The notes beneath the pieces are model-generated. The model did not search any database and had not been told where the DNA came from. It saw only the letters and a list, made by a program, of their open reading frames with translations. A DNA stretch of 64,000 nucleotides. It comes from Massilistercora timonensis (GTDB lineage: Bacteria; Bacillota; Clostridia; Lachnospirales; Lachnospiraceae). The translations under genes and the position numbers were made by a program. This document shows, piece by piece, positions 6,421-19,220 of the stretch; positions within the stretch are counted from its first letter, which is position 1, and each line of letters starts with the position of its first letter. The stretch is taken from the NCBI RefSeq assembly GCF_900312975.1, contig NZ_LT990039.1, positions 1,736,001-1,800,000 on the forward strand. The letters run 5' to 3'.

Positions 6421-6615
6421 ATGAAAACATGGTATTGTGTAACATCTTCATTTGATGATAGGGGCAGAGTGGTGGCAGCAATCACAGCAAGCAAAGAAGC
6501 GGAAACGTGCCCGGAAAGCACATACACAAGCACAAGCCGGAAAGATATTTATAATGATTGGTTTGGAAGCACAGAGGAAGCACAAGCATGGGTGGAGCAG
6601 GCCCGTTGTGCATAA
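6421..6615 (+). CDS. Small hypothetical protein (64 residues)
   Basis: The gene begins 23 nt after the ribbon-helix-helix gene. The preceding GGGAAAGGATAAGAAT provides a plausible ribosome binding site. The product is hydrophilic and has Ser/Thr-rich segments, a tryptophan-containing motif (IYNDWFGSTEEAQAWVEQA) near the C-terminus and no membrane segment. I do not recognise it. Its spacing suggests co-transcription with 5928 and 6197. Confidence 0.6.
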   Translation: MKTWYCVTSSFDDRGRVVAAITASKEAETCPESTYTSTSRKDIYNDWFGSTEEAQAWVEQARCA

Positions 6616-7015
6616 GAATAAACGCCAGGGCGGCAGCAGGAACCGCCCGGCAATTAAAACGGCCACGCCGACCATGGGCGGCGTGAGGGTCCGAAGCCCC
6701 TACAAACAGTTGACGGGTTGCAATGGTGGGCATTGTGGTGTTGGTTGACAAGTTTCTGCCAGGGTTTAATGTGAACCGGGCGGCGTGTAGCAGGACAGGC
6801 AAACAGGCGGCACGCCTGGGCGGTGGGCAATCGTCCTAACCAAAATAAAAGCCGGGAGCCTGGACCCCACAATGTCCACATCATTGTAAATAGAAAAAGT
6901 ATAACGCACCGGGCACAATATGAATTACGATTACCATAGGAATTACTTGCCGGGAAGCGATAAAACAACGGCACGGACTTTTTCGTGCCCGTTTTATCAC
7001 AAGAGAGGTAATTTC
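6616..7015. other. Gene-free, hairpin-rich interval before the transposase
   Basis: No convincing reading frame lies here. Several GC-rich inverted repeats are visible: GGGCGG/CCGCCC at about 6628-6649, CACGCCG/CGGCGTG at about 6664-6685, and a stem with arms ATAAAAC-CGGCACG and CGTGCCC-GTTTTAT at about 6959-6999, just before the transposase ribosome binding site. The last could act as a terminator protecting the transposase from outside transcription. A sequence at 6740-6760 resembles an inverted copy of one at 8067-8087 (shared GACAAGTTT core) and may be the left end of the insertion sequence. Confidence 0.45.
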
Positions 7016-8059
7016 ATGGGAAAATTATTTAAACATTTGAGCCAAAACGATAGAATTAAAATGGAAACTATGTTAAATTCCGGCCATAAAGTAGTAGAGG
7101 TTGCGGAATATTTGCACGTTCATAGAAGCACTATTTATAGGGAGATAAAGAGGGGAGAATATACCCACAGAAATAGCGATTACACAGAGGAAACAAGGTA
7201 TAGCAGCGATTTAGGACAAAAGAACCATGATTGGAACGCCCAGGGAAAAGGACGGAATATAAAAATAGGAAATGACCGCCCACTTGCGGAGTATATAGAG
7301 GGGAAAATAATAGAAGATAAATATAGCCCGGAAGCGGCATTGGCGGCGGCAGCAGAAAGCGGCATAGAGTTTACTACTTCTATCAGTGTAAGAACATTAT
7401 ACCGATACATTGATAAGGGAATTTTCCTTAAACTCACAAACAAAGATTTGCCAGTAAAGGGGAAAAGGAAAAAGCATAATAAAAGGGTTAAAGTGCAAAA
7501 AAGAGCGTCCGCAGGGGAAAGCATAGAGAACCGCCCGGACGAAGTAAAGGACCGGGAAATTTTTGGACACTGGGAAATGGACACGGTAAAAGGCAAACAA
7601 GGGGTAACAAAGTCGTGTATGCTTGTGCTTACGGAGAGAAAAACAAGAGATGAAATAATAGTGAAATTACCGGACCAAAAGGCGGCCAGTGTAGTAGAAG
7701 CCATTGACCGATTAGAAAGGAAATGGGGCGATATGTTCACAAAGGTATTTAGAAGCATTACCGTAGATAATGGCGTGGAGTTTTCAGACTATGAGGGGTT
7801 AGAACGGTCTGTATTGCATGAGGGAGAAAAGCGGACCTTTGCCTTTTATTGCCACCCTTATAGCAGTTGGGAGAGGGGCAGCAACGAAAACAATAACCGC
7901 CTTATCCGCCGACACATACCGAAAGGGGAAGATTTTGACGAGAAGCAGGACCGGGACATTGAATATATAGAAAACTGGATAAATAACTATCCAAGGGGGA
8001 TTTTTGGCTTTAAGACATCCGCCCAACTCTTTGAAGAGGAAATAAGGAAACTGGCTTAG
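7016..8059 (+). CDS. IS30-family transposase
   Basis: A 347-residue transposase. The N-terminus has the IS30-type helix-turn-helix (HLSQNDRIKMETMLNSG, then VAEYLHVHRSTIYREIKRG). The catalytic DDE core starts near GHWEMDTVKG (first Asp), continues with ITVDNGVEF (second Asp) and ends in the SSWERGSNENNNRLIRRH region (Glu), all characteristic of IS30. Start ATG 7016 is chosen for the AGAGAGGTAATTTC ribosome binding site; the frame is open upstream to 6920 but without support. The gene ends 69 bp before the -35 box of the rRNA promoter. Whether it is an independent insertion sequence or part of the prophage end is not settled. Confidence 0.9.
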   Translation: MGKLFKHLSQNDRIKMETMLNSGHKVVEVAEYLHVHRSTIYREIKRGEYTHRNSDYTEETRYSSDLGQKNHDWNAQGKGRNIKIGNDRPLAEYIEGKIIEDKYSPEAALAAAAESGIEFTTSISVRTLYRYIDKGIFLKLTNKDLPVKGKRKKHNKRVKVQKRASAGESIENRPDEVKDREIFGHWEMDTVKGKQGVTKSCMLVLTERKTRDEIIVKLPDQKAASVVEAIDRLERKWGDMFTKVFRSITVDNGVEFSDYEGLERSVLHEGEKRTFAFYCHPYSSWERGSNENNNRLIRRHIPKGEDFDEKQDRDIEYIENWINNYPRGIFGFKTSAQLFEEEIRKLA

Positions 8060-8374
8060 AAAAAAATTCAAAAACTTGTCGCAAAACTATTGACAAAATA
8101 TAAATTCAGAAAAAAGCTAAAAAATCTGTTGACAGGCGACGGGAAGTGTGGTATCTTATAGAAGTTGTCGCTTGAGACAGCAAAACGAACCTTGATAACT
8201 GAACAATAGACACCAACCCTGAAAATTCTTTAAGAGAAAATTCAGAGAACCGCTTTGAACTGCGAGACAGTTTGGAGCGAACCCAAAACAGTAAAAGGGA
8301 TAAGGAAGCTAGTTGGTTTTCTTGGACCTGGATGAACTTGATCTTAAGCCTGTATAACAGCAGGCATGAGGTTT
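8060..8374 (+). promoter_or_regulatory. rRNA operon promoter and 16S leader
   Basis: A promoter lies at TTGACA 8129-8134, 17-nt spacer, TATCTT 8152-8157. A second TTGACA at 8090-8095 has no clear -10 box. The leader at 8188-8220 is complementary over about 33 nt, with two mismatches, to 9920-9952 behind the 16S gene. Known: such stems are cut by RNase III to release pre-16S rRNA. Confidence 0.8.
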
Positions 8375-9910
<1,536 letters not shown>

Positions 9911-9986
9911 AAGAAAGTAAGGGCTGGTGTCTATTGTTCAGATATCAAGGTTGATCAGTCAGCCCGTCAAAAGGCTGGATGATAAT

Positions 9987-10103
9987 CCTGGTGGCGATGC
10001 GCTTAGGGGAAACACCCGTACCCATCCCGAACACGATGGTTAAGCCTTAAGCGGCCGATGGTACTGCACTGGAGACGGTGTGGGAGAGCAGGTGGCTGCC
10101 AGG
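9987..10103 (+). rRNA. rrf: 5S ribosomal RNA located between 16S and 23S
   Basis: A 117-nt 5S rRNA: the terminal stem CCTGGTGGC pairs with GCTGCCAGG, and the conserved loop sequences CCCATCCCGAACACG and GGGAGAGCAGG are present. It lies 81 nt after the 16S gene and 443 nt before the 23S gene. The usual place after 23S is occupied by a tRNA gene instead, and no second 5S copy is seen there. Confidence 0.95.
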
Positions 10104-10545
10104 TTTAAAAAAGCAAAAAGGCGGAAGCCTTTTGAATAGATACCGGCAAGGGAGGACAACAATCCTCCAACGCCAACCCGATCAGCAGGGCAGTGCTGTT
10201 ATGATAGCTGGTTTTACCAGTGATCAGAGCGCTGGACTTTCGTCCAGGGATCTGATGACTGATAAAACGTCAGTCAGAAGGGTGCTGACCACGTTGCATC
10301 TCGAGAACTTTGTTCTCTCGGTCGCGTGCAGGCACGCTATAAAACAACAGATTTTTCCGCTTACGGATGTGAACATCCGCCGCACAAAATCGTTGTTTTG
10401 CAACGTACCTTGAAAACCGCATACAAGAAAGAATCTCAAAGAAAAGAGACATCCGAGGTAACGTTTCGAAAGAAACGAATACCAGTCCCTTTGAAAGAAG
10501 GGACGAACCTAGAAACCAGCGTTGATAACGCTATATCAACGTTTT
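10104..10545 (+). other. 5S-23S internal spacer without tRNA
   Basis: No tRNA or protein gene is seen. Several local hairpins are visible, including one with CTGGAC/GTCCAG near 10231. The segment 10411-10430 is complementary to 13460-13479, behind the 23S gene, and forms the 23S processing stem. Confidence 0.75.
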
Positions 10546-13437
<2,892 letters not shown>

Positions 13438-13494
13438 AAGAAGGTGGATAGGCGGATGATTTCTTGTATGCAGTTTTCAGGGTATGTATAATAT

Positions 13495-13567
13495 TCCTCC
13501 TTAGCTCAGTCGGTAGAGCACTCGGCTGTTAACCGAGTTGTCGTTGGTTCGAGTCCAACAGGGGGAG
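13495..13567 (+). tRNA. tRNA-Asn(GUU)
   Basis: A 73-nt cloverleaf: acceptor TCCTCCT/AGGGGGA with one T-G wobble, D arm GCTC/GAGC, anticodon stem CTCGG/CCGAG with loop CTGTTAA (anticodon GTT), T arm GTTGG/CCAAC and discriminator G. CCA is not encoded. It is the last gene of the rRNA operon. Confidence 0.97.
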
Positions 13568-13577
13568 CTTAAAGAAG

Positions 13578-13610
13578 ACCTTATGTTACATATGTGACAT
13601 AAGGTTTTTT
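13578..13610 (+). terminator. Rho-independent terminator of the rRNA operon
   Basis: ACCTTATGT and ACATAAGGT arms enclose a short loop and are followed by TTTTTT. It lies 11 nt behind the tRNA gene. Confidence 0.92.
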
Positions 13611-13715
13611 CGTGCTCAGACAGTGCGGATCGGATGGGTTTCAAGGAATTTTAAGAAATGCTTAAAAAAGAATAAAGACGCTGTTGTTATTATAAGGAAA
13701 AGGGGGGGAGGTTAA

Positions 13716-14213
13716 ATGAAATCTAAGAAAATGACAGTGGGCTTGTTGATATTCTATCTTATCGCGCTGGTGTGGATCATCCTTTTCAAATTACAGTTTT
13801 CTACGGCAGATCTGCCTCATATCAGAAATATAAACCTGATTCCTTTTGCGGAGTCTGTGATCGTAAATGGGAAACTGGATGTAAGTGAGATCATTAAAAA
13901 TGGGGTTGCGTTTATACCGTATGGAGTGTTTGCTCATATGCTGTGGGAACAGAAATCTTTTGTAACACAATGTGTTCCCATCTTTGCAACCAGCCTTTTA
14001 CTTGAAGTGCTGCAATTTGTTTTTGCTATTGGTGCAAGTGATATTACAGACATTATTATGAATTCGCTGGGAGGAATCGCAGGGATTTTGATCGGGGGTT
14101 GTCTTCAAAAAATTGCAAAAGTCAATTGGATTAGACTTATAAATATTATTAGCTTTATTGGGGCGGTAGCATTGACATTGTTGATCGTGATTTTGCTTGC
14201 AGTGAATAGATAA
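13716..14213 (+). CDS. VanZ-like membrane protein
   Basis: A 165-residue protein with about four membrane segments (residues about 7-26, 60-82, 88-108 and 139-163). It has typical VanZ-family features: an N-terminal helix, an NLIPF motif after it, LLEVLQFVFAIGASDITDIIMNSLGG-type residues around 98-123, and a short C-terminal tail. Known: VanZ homologues modify teicoplanin susceptibility in some strains, but most chromosomal members have no proven function. A strong ribosome binding site (GGGGGAGG) precedes ATG 13716. The gene stands alone between the rRNA operon and a convergent aldo/keto reductase. Confidence 0.85.
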   Translation: MKSKKMTVGLLIFYLIALVWIILFKLQFSTADLPHIRNINLIPFAESVIVNGKLDVSEIIKNGVAFIPYGVFAHMLWEQKSFVTQCVPIFATSLLLEVLQFVFAIGASDITDIIMNSLGGIAGILIGGCLQKIAKVNWIRLINIISFIGAVALTLLIVILLAVNR

Positions 14214-14249
14214 AATTCGGGGGCGTTGAGAAACGCCCCTCTTTTCAGA

Positions 14250-15380
14250 CTATGGTTGCAGTTTCTTGCAGAAATCTTTCATCATGTCCGGGATCTTGAT
14301 CTGTTGCGGACAGACAGCCGCGCAGGCGCCGCACCTTATGCAGGCGGAGGGACGCTTTTCCTCCGGAATGGAGCTAAGGACGGCCGGATCGATAGTTGCG
14401 CCGCTGGTAAAGGTGTGCTCATTATACAGCCCGATCAGTTCGGGGATATCCAGCTCCCGGGGACAGTGGGAGGTACAGTAGTGACAGGCTGTACAGGGGA
14501 TGGTGTGAGTCATGTGGTAAGCCATGTCCAGAAGAGTATCCCTTTCCTGCTCGTTCAGAGGTTCCTCCGTGGAGAAGGTCCGGATGTTTTCTTCCAGCTG
14601 CTGGAGCGTGGACATTCCGGACAGGGTTACCGTCACACCGGGAATGGACTGGAGAAAGCGGAAGGCCCATCCGGGCACAGTCTCTTCCGGACGGAAGGCG
14701 TGGAGCCGGGCGGTATCCTCTTCATTAAGAGAAGCCAGCCGGCCGCCCCGAAGTGGTTCCATAACCCAGACCGGGATATGGTAAGATTCCAGAAGTTCCA
14801 CATTTTCTTTGGCCTTCTGGAAGTTCCAGTCCAGGTAATTGATCTGGAGCTGGCAGAATTCCATATGGTCGCCGTAAGCCTCCAGGAAGCGTTTGAGTAC
14901 GTCATAACTTCCGTGGGCGGAGAAGCCAAGATGGCGGATCCGCCCGTTTTCTTTCTGCTTTACCAGATAAGAAAAGATTCCGTATTTCTCGTCGTCCAGA
15001 TAGGCGTCGATGTTTTTCTCATAGACATTGTGGAAGAGATAGAAGTCAAAATAGTCTACCTGGCATTTTTCCAGCTGTTTCTCGAAGATCTCTTCTACCA
15101 GGGGCATATTAGAAAGGTCATAGCCAGGGAATTTACTGGCGAGGTGGAAGGACTCCCGGGGGTATTTTTTAAGGATCCGGCCCATGACCAGTTCTGCATT
15201 CCCATGGTGATAACCCCAGGCGGTGTCATAATAGTTAACGCCGTTTTTCATAGCGTAGTCCACCATGCGGGCGGTCTTCTCTTCGTCGATCCTGGCGTCG
15301 TCGCCGTCTGTGCAGGGAAGCCGCATGGTTCCAAGTCCGAGGGCAGACAGTTCCAGGTCCTGAAATTTCTTATAGATCAT
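14250..15380 (-). CDS. Aldo/keto reductase with C-terminal 2[4Fe-4S] domain
   Basis: A 376-residue fusion. Residues about 1-280 form an aldo/keto reductase barrel (LGLGTMRLP near the start; the catalytic-type Asp and Tyr in YYDTAWGYHHG). The C-terminal 80 residues carry two ferredoxin-like cysteine clusters, CTACHYCTSHCP and CIRCGACAAVCP. Known: this architecture is widespread in anaerobes; the clusters probably pass electrons, but substrates are mostly unknown. A good ribosome binding site (GGAGGAATGCAGCT) precedes the ATG. It is transcribed divergently from the polyol cassette at 15490 and may serve carbonyl reduction there, which is inference from position only. Confidence 0.9.
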   Translation of the reverse strand: MIYKKFQDLELSALGLGTMRLPCTDGDDARIDEEKTARMVDYAMKNGVNYYDTAWGYHHGNAELVMGRILKKYPRESFHLASKFPGYDLSNMPLVEEIFEKQLEKCQVDYFDFYLFHNVYEKNIDAYLDDEKYGIFSYLVKQKENGRIRHLGFSAHGSYDVLKRFLEAYGDHMEFCQLQINYLDWNFQKAKENVELLESYHIPVWVMEPLRGGRLASLNEEDTARLHAFRPEETVPGWAFRFLQSIPGVTVTLSGMSTLQQLEENIRTFSTEEPLNEQERDTLLDMAYHMTHTIPCTACHYCTSHCPRELDIPELIGLYNEHTFTSGATIDPAVLSSIPEEKRPSACIRCGACAAVCPQQIKIPDMMKDFCKKLQP

Positions 15381-15489
15381 AGCTGCATTCCTCCTTTTTC
15401 CTTAAAAACCATTATAGCACGCATTGACAAACAGAAAAAGGTATGCAACTATGAAGAAAAGAATCTTGTGGGGAAAAGGAGGGACAGCA

Positions 15490-16272
15490 ATGCTACCAAA
15501 TTATTCGAAAGAAGAGATCATGAACCTGGATCTGGGACTTACAGGCAAGACTGCGATCATCACCGGAGGAGCCGCGGGGATCGGCAATATGACGGCGGCC
15601 TATCTGCTCAGGCAGGGCGTGAACGTAGTCCTGGCGGATATGAATCCAAAGACTCAGGAGATCGCGAAGGCGATGGATCCGGAGAAAGCCATTGGAGTGA
15701 TCGGCAACATCTGTGAGGATGCGTACCGGAAGCAGGTGGTAGAAGAGGCAGTCCGCACATTTGGTCAGGTGGATATCCTGGTGAACTGCGCGGGGATCGT
15801 AGCTCTTGAGAAGGCGGAAGAGTTAAGCGCGGATTACTGGAACCGGACTATTGATATCAATCTTTCAGCCTGCTTTTTCATGGCTCAGACGGTGGGAAAA
15901 TATATGATCGACCATCAGGTGAGCGGCAGCATCATTAACATTGCCTCCCAGGCAGGAGTGGTGGCGCTGGATAAGCACGTGGCTTACTGCGCGGCCAAAG
16001 GCGGGATCATCGCCATGACAAAGGTGCTGGCTATGGAATGGGGCAAATACGGCATCCGGGTCAATGCGGTGGCGCCCACGGTGGTGCTTACGGAACTGGG
16101 ACACCAGGCATGGGACGGACCGGTGGGGGATGCCTTTAAGAAAGAGATCCCGGCGGAACGTTTCGCAGAACCGGAGGAGGTGGCGGTTGTGATCGCCTTC
16201 CTGTGCAGCCGGGGCGCGGCTATGGTGACCGGGCACAATTTGCTGATCGACGGCGGATATACGATTAAATAG
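15490..16272 (+). CDS. Short-chain dehydrogenase, GolD/DthD-like polyol dehydrogenase
   Basis: A 260-residue classical SDR. The NAD-binding motif TGGAAGIG follows GKTAIIT (about residue 20), NCAG lies near residue 100, and the catalytic Ser/Tyr/Lys triad includes YCAAKGG. The C-terminus GHNLLIDGGYTIK is typical. ATG 15490 is chosen because AAAAGGAGGGAC precedes it; an open frame back to 15424 lacks a site. It is followed directly by DhaK- and DhaL-like genes. Known: GolD/DthD-type enzymes oxidise vicinal diols such as threitol, and their keto products can be phosphorylated by Dha-type kinases. Inference: first step of a small polyol pathway. Substrate not determined by sequence. Confidence 0.85.
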   Translation: MLPNYSKEEIMNLDLGLTGKTAIITGGAAGIGNMTAAYLLRQGVNVVLADMNPKTQEIAKAMDPEKAIGVIGNICEDAYRKQVVEEAVRTFGQVDILVNCAGIVALEKAEELSADYWNRTIDINLSACFFMAQTVGKYMIDHQVSGSIINIASQAGVVALDKHVAYCAAKGGIIAMTKVLAMEWGKYGIRVNAVAPTVVLTELGHQAWDGPVGDAFKKEIPAERFAEPEEVAVVIAFLCSRGAAMVTGHNLLIDGGYTIK

Positions 16273-16289
16273 AAAGGGAGGAACATTAC

Positions 16290-17288
16290 ATGCAGAGAAT
16301 CTTAAATGATCCGGATCATATTGTGGACGAGATGCTGGAAGGATTTGTAAAGGCCCATCCGGACCTGGTAAAGACCACGGCTCATCCCAGAGTATTGGCG
16401 GCCAAAGAGGCGCCGATAGATGGGAAGGTAGGAGTGGTGACTGGCGGCGGATCCGGACATAAGCCGGCCTTTATCGGCTATCTGGGGAAAAATCTGTGCG
16501 ATGCCGTAGCAGTGGGTGAGATCTGTACCTCCCCCACGGCGGCTGCATTTCTGGACGCCTTCCGCGCAGCGGACGGGGGCAAGGGGATTGCCTGCCTCTA
16601 TGGGAATTATTCCGGCGACAATATGAATGTGAAAATGGCGGTACGGATGGCCAAAAAGGAAGGGCTTGAGGTTAAGACGGTGATCGCTAATGACGATGTG
16701 GCGTCCGCGCCCAAAGATCAGCGGGAGAAGCGCCGCGGCGTGGCGGGAGAGATCCTGATGTGGAAATGCGGGGGAGCAAAGGCGGCTGAAGGAGGAACCC
16801 TGGACCAGGTTATCGCGGCAGCTCAGAAGGCAATCGATAATTGCAGAAGCGTAGGGATCGGCCTGACGCCCTGTACGCTTCCGGCGGTAGGGCACCCTAA
16901 TTTTGAGATCAAAGAGGGGACTATGGAAGTGGGCATCGGCCACCACGGAGAGCCGGGGATCGAAGTGTGCGAGCTGGAGACTGCGGACAAGATGGCGGCG
17001 CGGATGACCGACATTGTTCTTCCGGACTATCCTTTTGAGAGCGGAGATGAGGTGGTGGTTCTGGTGTCCGGCCTTGGGGCAACGCCGGTCATGGAACTGT
17101 ACGTGCTGTATAATGAGATCGAGAAGATCCTGGGTGAGAAGGGGCTGAAGATCCACAAGGCTTATGTGGGGAATTATTTTACTTCCCTGGATATGATGGG
17201 GGCAACCCTGACGGTGATGAAGCTGGATGATGAGCTGAAGGAGCTGATCGATCTGGATTGTTGCTCTATGGGTCTGAAGCAGTTATAA
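16290..17288 (+). CDS. dhaK: Dihydroxyacetone kinase-like subunit DhaK
   Basis: A 332-residue DhaK homologue, full length for the family. The glycine-rich substrate loop VVTGGGSGHKP (residues about 49-59), the GNYSGDNMNV segment and the conserved GIGHHGEPG motif with the histidine that covalently binds the keto-substrate are present (about residue 215). DhaK binds dihydroxyacetone or related ketoses, and DhaL supplies the phosphoryl group. The gene lies 17 nt behind the SDR and 13 nt before dhaL with strong ribosome binding sites, so the three form an operon. Confidence 0.9.
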   Translation: MQRILNDPDHIVDEMLEGFVKAHPDLVKTTAHPRVLAAKEAPIDGKVGVVTGGGSGHKPAFIGYLGKNLCDAVAVGEICTSPTAAAFLDAFRAADGGKGIACLYGNYSGDNMNVKMAVRMAKKEGLEVKTVIANDDVASAPKDQREKRRGVAGEILMWKCGGAKAAEGGTLDQVIAAAQKAIDNCRSVGIGLTPCTLPAVGHPNFEIKEGTMEVGIGHHGEPGIEVCELETADKMAARMTDIVLPDYPFESGDEVVVLVSGLGATPVMELYVLYNEIEKILGEKGLKIHKAYVGNYFTSLDMMGATLTVMKLDDELKELIDLDCCSMGLKQL

Positions 17289-17301
17289 GGAGGAAGCTGG
17301 G

Positions 17302-17946
17302 ATGGTTGTAAAAAATAAAGACGGACGGGAGATCCTGTGGTCAGTGATCCACGCGGTCCATGAAAACAAGCAGTATCTTGGTGATATCGACGGTCTGATC
17401 GGGGACGGAGATCACGGAATGAACATGAATAAGGGCTTTATGACCTATGGCGAGCGGCTGGGGGAGCAAGAGACGGATCTTACAGACGGCCTTTCCGATC
17501 TTGGAATGGTGCTCCTTAATGAGATCGGCGGCTCCATGGGCCCCATTTATGGAACCATCTTCATGGAAATGGCGGACGCTGCCGACGGGGAAGAGGACAT
17601 TACCCTGGAGATTTTTGCGAAAATGCTGCAGGCGGGACTTGACGGGCTGTATGAGATCGTGGAGGCCCGTCCCGGGGACAAGACGCTGGTAGACACTCTT
17701 AATCCGTGCGTGGAGTGGATGAACCAGGCGGCAGAGGAAGGAAAGGCTTTTGATGCAGCTCTGGAAGAGATGAAGGAATGTGCCCGGAAGGGAATGGAAT
17801 CGACAAAGGATATGGTGGCCATGTACGGTCGGGCGGCTCGTCTGGGAGAGCGTTCCCGGGGTGTCCCGGATGCAGGTGCGTCATCTTGCTGCATAATTCT
17901 TCAGGCAATGGCCGACGGCATGTTAAAAGTGCTGAAAGACTGCTAA
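17302..17946 (+). CDS. dhaL: Dihydroxyacetone kinase-like subunit DhaL
   Basis: A 214-residue DhaL homologue. The nucleotide-binding signature GLIGDGDHGMNMNKG (residues about 32-46) carries the Asp residues that bind Mg. The segment GGSMGPIYG and the C-terminal GRAARLGERSRGVPDAGA motif are typical. In this arrangement DhaL may carry bound ADP that is rephosphorylated by a PTS protein (DhaM), or may use ATP directly. No dhaM is present here, so the phosphoryl donor is open. Confidence 0.9.
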   Translation: MVVKNKDGREILWSVIHAVHENKQYLGDIDGLIGDGDHGMNMNKGFMTYGERLGEQETDLTDGLSDLGMVLLNEIGGSMGPIYGTIFMEMADAADGEEDITLEIFAKMLQAGLDGLYEIVEARPGDKTLVDTLNPCVEWMNQAAEEGKAFDAALEEMKECARKGMESTKDMVAMYGRAARLGERSRGVPDAGASSCCIILQAMADGMLKVLKDC

Positions 17947-17974
17947 AACGTTGTTAAGATGGGTAGAAGACGTA

Positions 17975-18004
17975 TTGACACCCTCTGACAGGCAATGTTA
18001 TATT
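17975..18004 (+). promoter_or_regulatory. Promoter of the phosphate-transporter operon
   Basis: TTGACA (17975-17980), 18-nt spacer, TATATT (17999-18004). It leaves a 5' leader of about 140 nt before the pit gene, in which I see no clear riboswitch. Confidence 0.75.
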
Positions 18005-18151
18005 CTGGTTAAATCGTTGTAAACACTAGAAATGACAGGAGGAAAACAGACCAAACGAAGAAGCTTTGAACGCTGTGAGTGGAATTGTTTTCTGCCTGTC
18101 ATTTTGCTGCGAACAAGGATTTTACCAAAGAGAGAAAAAGAGGGATAAAAA

Positions 18152-19204
18152 ATGGATGTATCATTTTCAAGTTTCTGCCAGGAGGTGTTTTCCAACCCTG
18201 TTATGGCAGTGACGGTGGCGTTGACGCTGGGAGTGATCTTCGTCAATGGATGGACGGATGCGCCCAATGCGATCGCCACCTGTGTGTCCACCCGTTGTAT
18301 GAAAGTGCGGACGGCGATCTGGATGAGCGCGGTCTTCAATTTCCTGGGCGTGCTGGTGATGACCAAGATCAACAGTTCTGTGGCTTCCACCATCAGTAAC
18401 ATGGTGGATTTTGGAGGGGAGACCACAGATGCGCTGATGGCCCTTTGCGCGGCGCTTTTTTCCATCGTGGTCTACAGTGTGGCGGCGTCGATGTTTGGCA
18501 TTCCCACCAGTGAGAGCCACAGTCTGATCGCAGGGCTCTCCGGGGCGGCGATCGCGGTCCAGGGCGGCATCGGCGGCATTAACTTCGCAGAGTGGGTGAA
18601 GGTGCTCTACGGTCTGGTGCTGAGCCTTGCGCTGGGATTCTTTACCGGATGGGTGATCTGCAAGGGGATCGCATTCTTCTGCGCGGCAGTGGACCGGAGG
18701 CAGGCCAATCATTTCTTCAAGGGAGGCCAGATCTTCAGCGCGGCGTTTATGAGTTTTATGCATGGGGCGCAGGACGGCCAGAAATTTATCGGCGTACTGT
18801 TCCTGGGCGTAGCGTTCTGCAACGGCCAGAACAGCGTGGAGGGGATGATGATCCCGGTATGGCTGATGATCCTCTGTTCTACCGTTATGGGCGTAGGAAC
18901 CAGCGTGGGGGGAGAGAAGATCATCAAGTCTGTGGGAATGGACATGGTAAAACTGGAGAAATTCCAGGGATTTTCCGCGGACCTGGCGGGCTCCATCTGC
19001 CTTTTGCTGGCCAGTATCTTCGGAATCCCGGTGTCAACCACTCACACCAAGACCAGCGCCATTATGGGCGTGGGGGCGGTCAAGCGGCTGTCGGCCATCA
19101 ACTTTGGTGTAGTGAAGGATATGATGCTGACCTGGATCTTTACATTCCCGGGATGCGGATTGATCAGTTTTGTTATGGTGAAGATCTTTATGTTTCTGTT
19201 TTAA
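18152..19204 (+). CDS. pit: PiT-family inorganic phosphate transporter
   Basis: A 350-residue membrane protein with about ten hydrophobic segments. Both PiT signature repeats are visible: NGWTDAPNAIAT near residue 32 and SFMHGAQDGQKFIG near residue 203. Known: PiT proteins import phosphate, often as a metal-phosphate complex, driven by the proton or sodium gradient. The gene is immediately followed by a DUF47 protein, the usual partner. The start is preceded by AGAGGGATAAAAA. Expression from the promoter at 17975 is likely. Confidence 0.93.
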   Translation: MDVSFSSFCQEVFSNPVMAVTVALTLGVIFVNGWTDAPNAIATCVSTRCMKVRTAIWMSAVFNFLGVLVMTKINSSVASTISNMVDFGGETTDALMALCAALFSIVVYSVAASMFGIPTSESHSLIAGLSGAAIAVQGGIGGINFAEWVKVLYGLVLSLALGFFTGWVICKGIAFFCAAVDRRQANHFFKGGQIFSAAFMSFMHGAQDGQKFIGVLFLGVAFCNGQNSVEGMMIPVWLMILCSTVMGVGTSVGGEKIIKSVGMDMVKLEKFQGFSADLAGSICLLLASIFGIPVSTTHTKTSAIMGVGAVKRLSAINFGVVKDMMLTWIFTFPGCGLISFVMVKIFMFLF

Positions 19205-19220
19205 ATAGGAGGAAATGAAA

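Larger units (their letters stand above)
1..6615. mobile_element. Right-hand part of a prophage carrying a DGR and lysis cassette
   Basis: Seen: a DGR (target, Avd, template repeat, reverse transcriptase) is followed by a small membrane protein, a holin, a modular endolysin, an XRE-type regulator, a ribbon-helix-helix protein and several very small genes, nearly all on one strand and tightly packed. Known: DGRs in temperate phages usually diversify a tail or receptor-binding protein, and lysis genes sit at the end of the late operon. Inference: this is the distal late region of a prophage that enters from the left of the window. No integrase, attachment site or structural gene other than the target is visible, so the right boundary (about 6615, or up to the rRNA promoter) is an estimate. 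A defective prophage or a phage-derived island is the alternative. Confidence 0.75.

Noticed and set aside
6452..6748. 98-codon basic frame
   Set aside because: Overlaps the better supported gene at 6421 in another frame, has no ribosome binding site, and runs into the hairpin-rich interval.
13438..13494. Second 5S rRNA gene behind 23S
   Set aside because: Only the 23S processing stem and the start of tRNA-Asn lie here; no 5S-like sequence.
14226..15716. 496-codon plus-strand reading frame
   Set aside because: Antisense to the aldo/keto reductase, whose cysteine clusters and family motifs are clear. The plus-strand product has no recognisable domain.
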